From an uncultured Lachnospiraceae bacterium (GTDB lineage: Bacteria; Bacillota_A; Clostridia; Lachnospirales; Lachnospiraceae), in NCBI GenBank assembly GCA_947564305.1, contig CANOBT010000079.1, positions 1 to 25,881 of the forward strand: a DNA stretch of 25,881 nucleotides, read 5' to 3'. A model generated the notes under the pieces. It made no database searches, was not told the origin of the DNA, and saw only the letters and a list, made by a program, of their open reading frames with translations. This document shows, one piece after another, positions 5,318-14,602 of the stretch. The stretch's first letter is position 1. Every line of letters begins with the position of its first letter. The position numbers and the translations under genes were made by a program.

Positions 5318-6523
5318 TCAATTGCCATGTAGATATCCTTTCTGCCAAAGCTTCCGCACTACACCACAAATTCTCTGCAAATCCTCATCTGTCATCTTGC
5401 TGTCACTTGGCATACAAATGCCATGTGCAAATATCTGTCCGCTGACACTGGTATCCGCACCGCTCTCCTCATCTGATATACACAAATCCTTTACCTGTGA
5501 GACAAAGTCGCAACCTGCAAATATAGGCTGCAGATGCATGGGCTTCCACACGGGACGGCTTTCTACATCATCTTCCTCCAGCGCCCGCATGATATCTTGC
5601 GGTCTCACCTGACAGTCCGCGGCAAGCTGGATGACTGACAGCCAACAGTTGCAATATGCCCTCTCCGGCATTGGCATAAAGGAGATCCCCGGCAAATCGC
5701 CCAAATGTTTCCGGTAGTATTCAAATATATACCGTTTCTTTTCTACACGCTGGTCTAAAACTTTCAGCTGTCCCCTGCCGATTCCGGCCACAATATTGCT
5801 CATACGGTAATTATATCCGATTTCCGTATGCTGATACCAGGGTGCAGGTTCCCGCGCCTGTGTTGCCCAGTACAGCACCTTATCGGCCCTTTCCTGTGCA
5901 TCTTCAGTATTCACCAGCAGCATCCCCCCGCCGGAACTTGTAATAATCTTATTCCCATTAAAGCTGATAATGCCATAGTCCCCAAACGTTCCTGTATATC
6001 TGCCTTGATATACGGTTCCCAGGCTCTCTGCCGCATCCTCAATCAACGGAACCTGGTATTTATCACAAATCTCTTTGATTTCTGCTATCTTCGCACTGAT
6101 GCCATAGAGATGCACGACTATGACAGCCTTGGGCTTTCTGCCCATCTTTGCATATTTACCAAATGCCAGTTCCAGAGCTTCCGGGCTCATATTCCAGGTG
6201 TCCGTCTCACTGTCGATAAATACCGGAACTGCCTTTTCATACACAACCGGATTGGCGCTGGCAGAAAAAGTCAGGGACTGGCAGAACACAATATCTCCCT
6301 GTCCCACGCCTACAGCCTTCAGCGCCATATGTATGGCTGCAGTGCCGGCAGAGAGCGCCACTGCCCTGCTGCCGCCAAGCTTACGCACCATCTCATTTTC
6401 AAACTCTGTCACATTCTTGCCAAGAGGCGCAATCCAGTTGGTATCAAACGCTTCCTTAATATATTCTTTCTCATATCCCTCCTCGCTCATATGGGGCGAG
6501 GCAAGAAAAATATGCTGTTTCAT
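5318..6523 (-). CDS. pglE: PglE-type PLP-dependent UDP-sugar aminotransferase (DegT/DnrJ/EryC1/StrS family)
   Basis: Aminotransferase of 401 aa that would add an amino group to C4 of the 4-keto-6-deoxy sugar made by the neighbouring dehydratase, using glutamate as donor and PLP as cofactor. Visible landmarks are S-A-G-T-A-A (58-63), which binds the phosphate of PLP, E-D-A-A-E-S (162-167) with the Asp that contacts the pyridine nitrogen, and the Schiff-base Lys in F-N-G-N-K-I-I (Lys 192) ahead of S-S-G-G-G. The F-N-G-N-K form is typical of the PglE branch. The start at 6523 overlaps the dehydratase stop as ATGA, so the two are translationally coupled. The pathway's next enzymes, the PglD-type acyltransferases, lie 3.2 kb further on behind the XRE/AAA module. 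Confidence 0.92.
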   Translation of the reverse strand: MKQHIFLASPHMSEEGYEKEYIKEAFDTNWIAPLGKNVTEFENEMVRKLGGSRAVALSAGTAAIHMALKAVGVGQGDIVFCQSLTFSASANPVVYEKAVPVFIDSETDTWNMSPEALELAFGKYAKMGRKPKAVIVVHLYGISAKIAEIKEICDKYQVPLIEDAAESLGTVYQGRYTGTFGDYGIISFNGNKIITSSGGGMLLVNTEDAQERADKVLYWATQAREPAPWYQHTEIGYNYRMSNIVAGIGRGQLKVLDQRVEKKRYIFEYYRKHLGDLPGISFMPMPERAYCNCWLSVIQLAADCQVRPQDIMRALEEDDVESRPVWKPMHLQPIFAGCDFVSQVKDLCISDEESGADTSVSGQIFAHGICMPSDSKMTDEDLQRICGVVRKLWQKGYLHGN

Positions 6524-8385
6524 TCCCTTCCTCCCATCTTCGGATGATACGTCGGCACAATATCCTGCACCCACTTACGGATATCTGTCGGTTCCTGCAC
6601 AACATAATCCGCCAGATTCTCTAACTGCATAAGGAATCCGTTCTCATCCATCTTAATTGGCATACCAATGTGTATCAATTTATTCTTTGTGTCTTTCAAT
6701 CCTTCCTCCTCCATGAGCATCTCCTCATAGAGCTTTTCCCCTGGTCTGAGACCAGTAAATACAATGGGAATGTCCTCATCCGGCTTATGTCCGGACAGGA
6801 GGATGAGATTTCTTGCCAAATCGACAATCTTGACCGGCTCACCCATATCTAAGACAAAAATTTCGCCGCCCCTTGCATATACTCCCGCCTGCAGCACCAA
6901 AGACACTGCCTCCGGTATGGTCATAAAATAACGGATGATGTCAGGATGGGTGACTGTCACCGGTCCTCCCTGTGCAATCTGTTTTTTAAACAGCGGAATC
7001 ACGCTTCCGTTGCTGCCCAGAACATTTCCAAACCTTACGGAGACAAATTCCGTCTCTGAGCGGTTGTTATACGTCTGCACAATCATCTCGCAAATCCGCT
7101 TGGTAGCCCCCATAATATTCGTGGGATTCACCGCCTTATCCGTAGAAATCATCACAAACCGCTTGGTCTTCCAGCGGTCTGCTGCCTGCACCACCTTCCA
7201 TGTGCCGAGGACATTATTCTTCACCGCTTCATTGGGACTGTCCTCCATCAGGGGCACATGTTTATGTGCCGCCGCATGATATACAATATCCGGGCGGTAT
7301 TTCTCAAAAATCATGTCCATTCGCTTGGTATTGCGCACGGAAGCAATCAATACAACTAAATCCAGATAAGGAAATTTATTCTTCAATTCATTCTGTATAT
7401 CATAAGTGGTATTTTCATAGATATCCACAATCACAAGCCGCTTCGGGTTATGTTCTGCCACCTGACGGCAGATTTCACTGCCGATAGAACCGCCTCCGCC
7501 AGTCACCAAAATAGTCTTTCCTGCAACATAATCAAGGATGGCAGATAAATCAACCTCCACCGGTTCCCGTCCCAGCAAATCATTGACCTCTACCTCTTTC
7601 AAGGTGCTGATACCCACCTCGCCGTTCACAAGCTGATATATCCCCGGAAGTCGTTTGAGCTCGCAGCCCGTCTCCTTGCAGATGTCAAGAATCTTCTTAA
7701 TTTCTTTCGCCGGAGCAGAAGGAAGGGCAAGCATGATTTCATCGACATGGTACTTTTTTACCAGCCGGGGAATGTCGTCACGCGTCCCCATAATCTTCAC
7801 GCCGTGCAGGTAACTCCCCTGCTTTGCCTTGGCATCATCGACAATACAGACAACGCGCTTGTTCACATGACCGCTGTTGGCAATCTCACGCACCAGCATA
7901 TTTCCGGCGCCTCCCGCGCCCATCACCAACACATTGGTTCTGGACTCATTGTCCTTCTGCCTCTTGATAACCGTGCGCAAAGCCCTATAGGAATAACGGC
8001 TACAGGTCACCATTACAAACAGGCACATGGCGTAAAATACATAATAGCTTCTGGGCATCCGCATATCCATCAGCACGATTACACCCATTTGGATTCCTGC
8101 TGACAGGATGCTGGCAATCACGATATTCATCAGCTCTGTGGCTCCCGCATAGCTCCAAAGACTGCCATAGAGTCTTAGCACATAAAAAATTACCAGCGTG
8201 ATGACTATGACAATGGAAATATACTGCAGACTCCTGTCAATATACTCCCGCGGAATCTCATTGTATTTTCCCTCGAAACGGAGTAAGAGCGCCAGAAGGC
8301 TGGATATCACTACCGCAAACACATCATAGACTGCCAACCCGGCTTTTTTCAGCAGAAGCTGATTCCTCTCTATCCACATCTTCAT
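6520..8385 (-). CDS. pglF: Membrane-anchored nucleoside-diphosphate-sugar 4,6-dehydratase (PglF/CapD/WbpM type)
   Basis: Protein of 621 aa in the long CapD/FlaA1 class. About four membrane helices (residues 13-36, 53-70, 84-106, 113-128) precede a CoA-binding-like Rossmann domain with G-A-G-G-A-G (156-161). The catalytic SDR domain starts with T-G-G-G-G-S-I-G-S (295-303) for NAD(P). The active-site stretch S-T-D-K (414-417) with M-G-A-T-K (425-429) shows the Met-x3-Lys that replaces Tyr-x3-Lys in the PglF/WbpM enzymes. It likely converts UDP-GlcNAc to UDP-4-keto-6-deoxy-GlcNAc at the membrane, the first step of bacillosamine or related sugars. A GAGGG ribosome binding site precedes the start. 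Its stop overlaps the aminotransferase start. Confidence 0.94.
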   Translation of the reverse strand: MKMWIERNQLLLKKAGLAVYDVFAVVISSLLALLLRFEGKYNEIPREYIDRSLQYISIVIVITLVIFYVLRLYGSLWSYAGATELMNIVIASILSAGIQMGVIVLMDMRMPRSYYVFYAMCLFVMVTCSRYSYRALRTVIKRQKDNESRTNVLVMGAGGAGNMLVREIANSGHVNKRVVCIVDDAKAKQGSYLHGVKIMGTRDDIPRLVKKYHVDEIMLALPSAPAKEIKKILDICKETGCELKRLPGIYQLVNGEVGISTLKEVEVNDLLGREPVEVDLSAILDYVAGKTILVTGGGGSIGSEICRQVAEHNPKRLVIVDIYENTTYDIQNELKNKFPYLDLVVLIASVRNTKRMDMIFEKYRPDIVYHAAAHKHVPLMEDSPNEAVKNNVLGTWKVVQAADRWKTKRFVMISTDKAVNPTNIMGATKRICEMIVQTYNNRSETEFVSVRFGNVLGSNGSVIPLFKKQIAQGGPVTVTHPDIIRYFMTIPEAVSLVLQAGVYARGGEIFVLDMGEPVKIVDLARNLILLSGHKPDEDIPIVFTGLRPGEKLYEEMLMEEEGLKDTKNKLIHIGMPIKMDENGFLMQLENLADYVVQEPTDIRKWVQDIVPTYHPKMGGRE

Positions 8386-8401
8386 GCAAATCCCTCTTTT
8401 C

Positions 8402-10375
8402 TTAAGTTTTTTCTGCCTCTGTCCTTCCCAGAAATCCTACTGACAGGTAATAGCACAGCCATAGAGGATGTCCCCAGGAAATTTCCACATTCGCACAGAA
8501 AGAAAAACACAGGTACGCAATCCCTAAATACAATGGAAATAAACTACGTCTGCCTTTCTTTCTCGCTGCACACCTTATCCCCAGGGCAATCACCATCACC
8601 TGATATGACACATACGGAATCAAAATAAAAATCCCATGATGGTATGCCATATCCAGATAGCTGTTATAAGGCTGGATGACACGGCGAAACACCACGATTT
8701 CTCCGCCATGTCCAAATAAATTAAGCCTCCTGCCATAATTTTGCCAGATAATAGGAAGTTTCTCAAATTCCTTGGTCTTTACTCCATTCAGACCGGTTGG
8801 ATATTGCATAAGGTAAAGCTCTCGTTCCTCTCCCATAAGTCCTGTTACAAACAATTCATTCCTGTAGTTCAGATCCATGCCCAAAATCCCCGGAAAGTAC
8901 TTAATACTGATAAAAACCGCCCCCGTACACGCATAAGCAAAAATTACCGCTATTATAATACTCAGGAATAATCTCCGGCATTTCCTAGCCATATTATACA
9001 GCTTCTTTACTAAATTGGGAATATATAATATACCCAATATAATAAAAATGGCAATTCCCACTATATGGCCGCTCCTCAGCACGAGAAACAGCGACAGCGC
9101 TCCGCCAGTTATCGTCTTTATACAGAAAAGAAAATTCCCAGATTTAGCCAAATACCAATCCAGCCTGGTCAAAAAGACAACTGCCATCAGTACGCCATAC
9201 ATCGCAAGTTCTTCCGGGCTCTTAAATATTCCATTATAATCAACCGCCGGCTGCTTCATACGAAAAATCATGCAATAGAGAATCCCCAGGAAAAACGTGG
9301 CTTCCAGAGCTTCCATCATATCCAGGAGCATCCTGCCCGGCCTTTCCATATTCTGCCAAAAATAGACAAATACGCTCCCGGCAAGAAGCATGGCATACCC
9401 TGTTACGGATTCTAACTGCCTGACTACAAACAAATCACAGAGTATCATGCCCAGCCATATTCCCAGCCAGCTTTTCATAAGAGGCCCGCGCCAGGACCTA
9501 TTCTGCAGCGGTCTCTCCCAGGATACAAAAGAGATAAACAACAGCAGCAGTGCACAGACCAGCACATGGTAACGGTACATTTGTGCGCTCTTTAACCATC
9601 CCGCTGCATTGCCAAATATCATCCATACAAACAGCACGCTGAATAAAAATCTGCGCAAGGATTCCCTCTGCTGCTGATATAATTTGCCACCCAGTCTTCC
9701 TCCTAGAGCATCGCCCGCCACATTTACGCCCGACTGTATACCCTCCAACAGAACCCATGCAACATTTCCTTTTCTGCCTTTGCGGAGTCTGCGCACCAAA
9801 ACATCAAAAAGCACGAGCATTGCCATCACCCCTGCAAACGCAACGGCAAAAAGGCTGAGGAAATGCATAGGCGTAAACCAGGAGGGCGTTGTCCGAATCT
9901 GCATCTTGGTAATGGAAATAAATTCGCCTTGCACATCAGAAAGCAATATGCCAATCCTTTTTATCGGAAGCGAACTGTCCATCTGAATCATATTCTTTCC
10001 CAGGCTCAGGGAAATCGGCTGCTCCAATATTTTCTTCCCTTCGCCATCGTAATACTTCAGCAGACCATCTATCGGCTCTTTGCTCAGCTGCCCCACTGTG
10101 ACATAGAGAAAATCCCAGGTCTGCACTCCACCGTCCAGAAAAAACCTTTTCTGAGCCTTTTCCTTTATCAGGCGGTGTCCCCCATTTTCCCTCTCATATA
10201 TCCAGTTCTTAGAATTTTGCTGCAACTCCCACGGCTCAAAATCATACACCCTGCCAGCCGACATAAATTCCTGGAAATTTATGCTTCCTCCCAACCGAAT
10301 CATCACAAGCATCACACTGATTAGCATTCCGGCAAGAAGCAGCAGAAACATATGAAGTTTGCCAATCTTTTTCAT
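8402..10375 (-). CDS. O-antigen ligase/polymerase-family membrane protein (copy 2, divergent active-site loop)
   Basis: Polytopic membrane protein of 657 aa. TM1 (about 8-27) is followed by an extracytoplasmic domain of about 130 residues with a W-D-F-L-Y-V-T-V-G-x-L core resembling a beta-sandwich. Then come about ten further membrane segments typical of Wzy/WaaL-type proteins, which polymerise or ligate lipid-linked glycans on the outer face. In the large loop before the last helices it has N-L-F-G-H-G-G and then Q-P-Y-N-S-Y-L (568-574), where its tandem paralogue has H-A-H-N-A-L-L. The His thought to be important in ligases of this type is therefore not at the same place. Strong GGTGGAGAG site before ATG. 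Polymerase, ligase or inactive partner roles cannot be separated. Confidence 0.8.
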   Translation of the reverse strand: MKKIGKLHMFLLLLAGMLISVMLVMIRLGGSINFQEFMSAGRVYDFEPWELQQNSKNWIYERENGGHRLIKEKAQKRFFLDGGVQTWDFLYVTVGQLSKEPIDGLLKYYDGEGKKILEQPISLSLGKNMIQMDSSLPIKRIGILLSDVQGEFISITKMQIRTTPSWFTPMHFLSLFAVAFAGVMAMLVLFDVLVRRLRKGRKGNVAWVLLEGIQSGVNVAGDALGGRLGGKLYQQQRESLRRFLFSVLFVWMIFGNAAGWLKSAQMYRYHVLVCALLLLFISFVSWERPLQNRSWRGPLMKSWLGIWLGMILCDLFVVRQLESVTGYAMLLAGSVFVYFWQNMERPGRMLLDMMEALEATFFLGILYCMIFRMKQPAVDYNGIFKSPEELAMYGVLMAVVFLTRLDWYLAKSGNFLFCIKTITGGALSLFLVLRSGHIVGIAIFIILGILYIPNLVKKLYNMARKCRRLFLSIIIAVIFAYACTGAVFISIKYFPGILGMDLNYRNELFVTGLMGEERELYLMQYPTGLNGVKTKEFEKLPIIWQNYGRRLNLFGHGGEIVVFRRVIQPYNSYLDMAYHHGIFILIPYVSYQVMVIALGIRCAARKKGRRSLFPLYLGIAYLCFSFCANVEISWGHPLWLCYYLSVGFLGRTEAEKT

Positions 10376-10387
10376 CTCTCCACCTTC

Positions 10388-12382
10388 TTACGTGTCTGCA
10401 TCCCCGGGCTGTGAAAACAGCCCTCCCAGCGCAAAATAATAGGTCAGCCAGCTATAACTCAAGTAAGGCGTATTCTCCGCCAATCCCTGTACAATATAAT
10501 TCACCGCTGCCAAAAGGAAAAACAGCCCGAATTTCTTCTTGACAAAAACTGCCTTGATGCCATACTTCAGACTGTAATAAAGCATGAGCAGAAACGGCAC
10601 GGCAATAAAAATCCCATAGTCATTCATCATCTGCAAGAGTGCATTATGGGCATGCATGGTTTTTCCGTCCAAAGATTCAATATTGCCGTAGTGACCAAAC
10701 AAATTCCAGTTGCGGATATAATTCTTCCATATCTCATCCCTGCCGGCAAACAAATCATACCATTCCCCACTGGTAATCTTCTCACGCAGCCGCTCTGACA
10801 GTCCGCTGGCATAAGCATTCTGCCCGGCAGCCTCTGCAACCAGAGACAATGTACTTTCCCCAGTCAATGGCTGATGCTCCTGTTCCTTAAATTCCACCTC
10901 CCATATTTTGGGCACATTGCTCAAACACCATTTGCCCGAGACTCCCACTATCACGATGCAGACCAGGCTCATTGCCAAACCCTTTCTTAGATTCCGCTGA
11001 TAGGACTTTCTCTTCTCCACCGGAAACTGTCCCCAGAGAAACACTGTCCACTCCATAACATATGCCACCAGGGCGGTGACGCTCTCTGTCATCTTCAGAA
11101 ATCCCCATATGGTCACAAGACCAAGCACATTTTCTGCCAAAACACGGTTTTTGAGTTTCTCCCTGCCCAGATGCTCACTCAGACTCGCCAAAAAAGCAAT
11201 ATTTACCGTCACAAGATAACTGGCAAACAAATTAGAATTCCCATATATCCCAGTATAACGATATCCAGGTTCATAAGGTCGGAAAAAAAGGCAGTAAACA
11301 CTTCCTGCCCAATAAAGATAACGCAATGCCGCCAGAAAATCCCGCGTAAGCCGCTCTGGCCTCCTCATGCAGTTCCACGCCATATAGAGAGGCGCCATTG
11401 CCCCCATCATCAGAATACCAGCACTCTGAATTGTCCTTCCCAGCACAAAATCGGAAACCAGAACCATCAGCCATAATGTCATCCAAGAATAAACCAAAGG
11501 GTTTCTCCAGTCCACCCTCTGTCTGCCCCGCTCCCAGCACAGAATCGATATCAAAAGCAGGCAGACTGCCAACAGCAGGATTTCTCTCCTCACGATTATA
11601 AGGGTACTATTGAATGCTATCAATGTTATATATGGAGTCAGCAAAATTATTAAGAAAAGCAGTTTCCGCAGCCCTGATTTTGCTGGCTGGGAGATTCCCC
11701 GAAACAATTCCCCAAAGTCTCCCAACATACTGGCATACATTTTTTGCATGATCACAGCCCATATGCCTTTTCTTGGCTCGGGCTGTTTTACTCTTTTATA
11801 ATACCGCAAAAATCTATAAATAATAAAAACCGCCAAAACGTACGATATCAATACCCTTATAAACGTCCACATTGCCTGAGACCATTCAAAATTCTGCTCT
11901 TTTTCCCGAAACTGAATTCTTTTTATAGAAAAAGAAGACGGAGCGCTAACAACAATTTTGATGCCATAAATCTCTCCCTCCTGCAATTGCAGGCTATTGC
12001 GCCCATTATGCACATCCATGCTCTTTGTGAAGAGCAACTCATCATGCTGGTCATAGAACTCAATCCGCCATTGGCTGTTTCCATTCAAATCTCCTATCGT
12101 CAAATAGAGGAAGTTCCAGTTTTTCTGGCTGCTGTTCACATGGAAATAACAGCTGGCATCTTCTCCTTCCGTGCGAATGATTTTCTCTTCATCATCATAA
12201 ACCCACTGAAAACCTGGCTGACTATAATACAACTGTGATATACCATAGATATTCCCCACATCATAAAAGCACTGCCAATTAACACTTTCTGTAAGATACA
12301 TGGCTGTCAGCATCCACGATAAAAGAATGCCAGTAATCAGTAAAATGGCAAATTTTAAACTTCTATTACCAGGTTGTTTCAT
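10388..12382 (-). CDS. O-antigen ligase/polymerase-family membrane protein (copy 1)
   Basis: Polytopic membrane protein of 664 aa, paralogous to the next gene downstream. TM1 (about 10-27) leads into an extracytoplasmic domain (about 30-165) containing W-N-F-L-Y-L-T-I-G-D-L, followed by a cytoplasmic linker and about ten further helices. The late outside loop reads N-L-F-G-H-Y-G-N, then H-A-H-N-A-L-L-Q (577-584) and D-Y-G, the pattern expected for the catalytic loop of O-antigen ligases and Wzy-like polymerases. It probably joins polyprenyl-linked repeats into a polymer or onto an acceptor outside the membrane. Its start overlaps the stop of the preceding glycosyltransferase as ATGA. Confidence 0.85.
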   Translation of the reverse strand: MKQPGNRSLKFAILLITGILLSWMLTAMYLTESVNWQCFYDVGNIYGISQLYYSQPGFQWVYDDEEKIIRTEGEDASCYFHVNSSQKNWNFLYLTIGDLNGNSQWRIEFYDQHDELLFTKSMDVHNGRNSLQLQEGEIYGIKIVVSAPSSFSIKRIQFREKEQNFEWSQAMWTFIRVLISYVLAVFIIYRFLRYYKRVKQPEPRKGIWAVIMQKMYASMLGDFGELFRGISQPAKSGLRKLLFLIILLTPYITLIAFNSTLIIVRREILLLAVCLLLISILCWERGRQRVDWRNPLVYSWMTLWLMVLVSDFVLGRTIQSAGILMMGAMAPLYMAWNCMRRPERLTRDFLAALRYLYWAGSVYCLFFRPYEPGYRYTGIYGNSNLFASYLVTVNIAFLASLSEHLGREKLKNRVLAENVLGLVTIWGFLKMTESVTALVAYVMEWTVFLWGQFPVEKRKSYQRNLRKGLAMSLVCIVIVGVSGKWCLSNVPKIWEVEFKEQEHQPLTGESTLSLVAEAAGQNAYASGLSERLREKITSGEWYDLFAGRDEIWKNYIRNWNLFGHYGNIESLDGKTMHAHNALLQMMNDYGIFIAVPFLLMLYYSLKYGIKAVFVKKKFGLFFLLAAVNYIVQGLAENTPYLSYSWLTYYFALGGLFSQPGDADT

Positions 12383-13368
12383 CCTTTACGCCCCATGCCA
12401 TGATAAACCGTCAAAAAATCCTGTGACATAATATTAACAAAACTGGCATATTCTATTTTATTGTAAAAATAGGAGGGATCTTTTTCGGCAATCCCTAATT
12501 CCTTAAACCAATGTTTCTTTAATACATCAAATAATACTTCTTTTTTAGCCCCCTCCAATGTATCCAAATGCCATAAACTGAAATGGAGCGCATAATTAAT
12601 ATAATCCTGTTCCAGCTCCTGGTATAATCCAAAAGCAGTTAAATTGTCCCGCAACGCTTTCAATGCTATATAAAAACATTGCCAGGACTTTTCCCTAGTG
12701 TTAGAGAGAGACTGTGAATTGTTACGACGCTGATGTGCCAAGGTCAAATCAACTACCTCAATCCTTTTTGCTAAAACAATCGCTAAAAAAACAAAAAGAA
12801 GATCATTAGAAGTTCTTTGCTCTTGAAACTTCAAACCATATTTCAACACAAATTCATGTTTAAACAACTTATCCCATGCCCATCCCACAAAAACTTTAAA
12901 TACGTTATCTGTAAACGTACGATGCGTCATAGGACGGTATGGGGGCAATGCTTGTTTCCTTAATGTCCACTCTACAGAAACAAATTTTCCAGACTCTTCA
13001 TAATACTGATCAGAACCAAATACTAAAACTTCAGCATCATTTTCCTTCGCTTTCTGATAAGATTTCTCCAACATATCTGATTCAAAAAAATCATCTGAAT
13101 CTAAAAATGACAGGTACTCTCCCTGCGCGACCGATAATCCATAATTCCTCGCAGCACCCGCTCCTGCATTCTGTTGACAAAGGACCTTCACTCTTTTGTC
13201 AGTATTCTCATATTCTCTTAAGATATCCAATGAATCATCTGCTGAACCATCATCCACACAGATAATTTCTATATTATGCAAGGTCTGTCCCACAATACTA
13301 TCCATACACTGCTTTAAATATTTTTCAGAATTATATACTGGTAAGATTACCGATACATATGGTTTCAT
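12379..13368 (-). CDS. Family 2 glycosyltransferase
   Basis: GT-A fold inverting glycosyltransferase, 329 aa, presumably cytoplasmic and adding one sugar to the growing lipid-linked repeat. N-terminal motifs are complete: V-I-L-P-V-Y-N (7-13), V-D-D-G-S-A-D-D-S (37-45) for the nucleotide, G-A-A-R-N-Y-G, and the metal-binding D-S-D-D-F (about 89-93). No membrane helix is seen. The C-terminal half is helical and diverged, so donor and acceptor cannot be read. AGGAGAGAGGG precedes the ATG. It is translationally coupled to the O-antigen ligase-type gene by an ATGA overlap. Confidence 0.9.
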   Translation of the reverse strand: MKPYVSVILPVYNSEKYLKQCMDSIVGQTLHNIEIICVDDGSADDSLDILREYENTDKRVKVLCQQNAGAGAARNYGLSVAQGEYLSFLDSDDFFESDMLEKSYQKAKENDAEVLVFGSDQYYEESGKFVSVEWTLRKQALPPYRPMTHRTFTDNVFKVFVGWAWDKLFKHEFVLKYGLKFQEQRTSNDLLFVFLAIVLAKRIEVVDLTLAHQRRNNSQSLSNTREKSWQCFYIALKALRDNLTAFGLYQELEQDYINYALHFSLWHLDTLEGAKKEVLFDVLKKHWFKELGIAEKDPSYFYNKIEYASFVNIMSQDFLTVYHGMGRKG

Positions 13369-13392
13369 ATTCCCTCTCTCCTTTACCGACCG

Positions 13393-14535
13393 CTACCGTC
13401 CAGAAAAAACATTCCTTATTTTCCGCGGAAGAAATGTCAGGATTCTGCCAAGACGATAAGACACAGAACTCTTCATACAACTCAGTTCCTCAGAAAGCTG
13501 CTGGTTTCTTTTCTGTAATCTTTCAACATGTGCCTGCAACCTGCGCTCTCTGATAGGAGGCATAACCCTGGTTTGATAATACGCCTGGGGATTAGAAATA
13601 ATCATCTGAATCTTAGCCCATGAAATATCTGAAAAAAGTGTCTTATCAACCTCCCCTTTGTCGACTCCCCTTCTGAATTCCGCGCTAAAACGTTTTATAT
13701 ATTCCTCTTTGTATTCTTCCCCTATACGATCAACCGTTCCCATATAATTAAAATACTTTTTATACCAATACATGCCTTTAAAACGCTCCCACAATTCAGG
13801 ATATTTCATGAGGATATCGCGGATATGGTCATACTCCACATTCATACAATAAACCTTATCCCTGTTATGAACAGAAGAATTGGGATTATCACGACGATTC
13901 ATGTAATAAGGCCTGTCCAAAATCATAGCGCGTTCTGCAAATATGAATGTCTGAAACCAAAATCCATTGTCCTGAAAAGAAGCTCCCGGTGTTTCATTAT
14001 GACGGATTTGATATTTCTCCAGAAAACTTTTCTTATAAATACCACTCCAAGTATTCATTATAAAACGCATTGCTCCCGGCGTCATACTAGGATTAAACAG
14101 TTTATTATAATCCCCTGAATCATCGGACAAATGGTTATACGAAAGTTCCATATTACCTGTTTCATCTCTTTTAAACCGATAAAAATCGGCCTTAACCAAA
14201 TCCAGTTTATGTTCTGTAGCCACATGAAATAATTCCTCATACATTGTAACTGGCACAAAATCATCTGGCTCCACAATACCTATATATTCGCCATGAGCCC
14301 TCTCCAGCCCAATATTCATAGCCATACCATAGCCGCCATTTTCTTTATCGACTAAAATAATCCTTTTGTCCCGACTGGCATACTTCTTCAAAATCTGAAG
14401 CGAACCATCTGAAGAGCCATCATTTATACAGATAATCTCTATATCTTCTAATGTTTGATGGACAACACTTTCCATACACTCCTCTAAATACATCTCAACA
14501 TTATAAGTTGGGATAATAATTGTCACCTTTGCCAT
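13393..14535 (-). CDS. Family 2 glycosyltransferase with C-terminal coiled coil
   Basis: Glycosyltransferase of 380 aa. It starts M-A-K-V-T-I-I-I-P-T-Y-N and has I-N-D-G-S-S-D-G-S for nucleotide binding. The metal site reads V-E-P-D-D-F rather than the usual D-S-D-D; the E-P-D-D form occurs in some GT2 enzymes, so activity is still likely. The last 50 residues (around Q-A-H-V-E-R-L-Q-K-R-N-Q-Q-L) look like a short coiled coil ending in a basic tail, perhaps for membrane or partner contact. The ATG at 14535 is used because GGAGG stands 6 bases upstream; an upstream ATG at 14595 lacks support and would add 20 residues. Confidence 0.9.
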   Translation of the reverse strand: MAKVTIIIPTYNVEMYLEECMESVVHQTLEDIEIICINDGSSDGSLQILKKYASRDKRIILVDKENGGYGMAMNIGLERAHGEYIGIVEPDDFVPVTMYEELFHVATEHKLDLVKADFYRFKRDETGNMELSYNHLSDDSGDYNKLFNPSMTPGAMRFIMNTWSGIYKKSFLEKYQIRHNETPGASFQDNGFWFQTFIFAERAMILDRPYYMNRRDNPNSSVHNRDKVYCMNVEYDHIRDILMKYPELWERFKGMYWYKKYFNYMGTVDRIGEEYKEEYIKRFSAEFRRGVDKGEVDKTLFSDISWAKIQMIISNPQAYYQTRVMPPIRERRLQAHVERLQKRNQQLSEELSCMKSSVSYRLGRILTFLPRKIRNVFSGR

Positions 14536-14602
14536 ATTCAGCCTCCAAAAAATTCTTTTCTCTCCCACTTTACCAATTATGGACAGAAATGTCAATTACA
14601 TG

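Noticed and set aside
5828..6547. Plus-strand open frame of 239 codons opposite the PglE-type aminotransferase
   Set aside because: Cys/His/Pro-rich shadow of a clearly coding minus strand.
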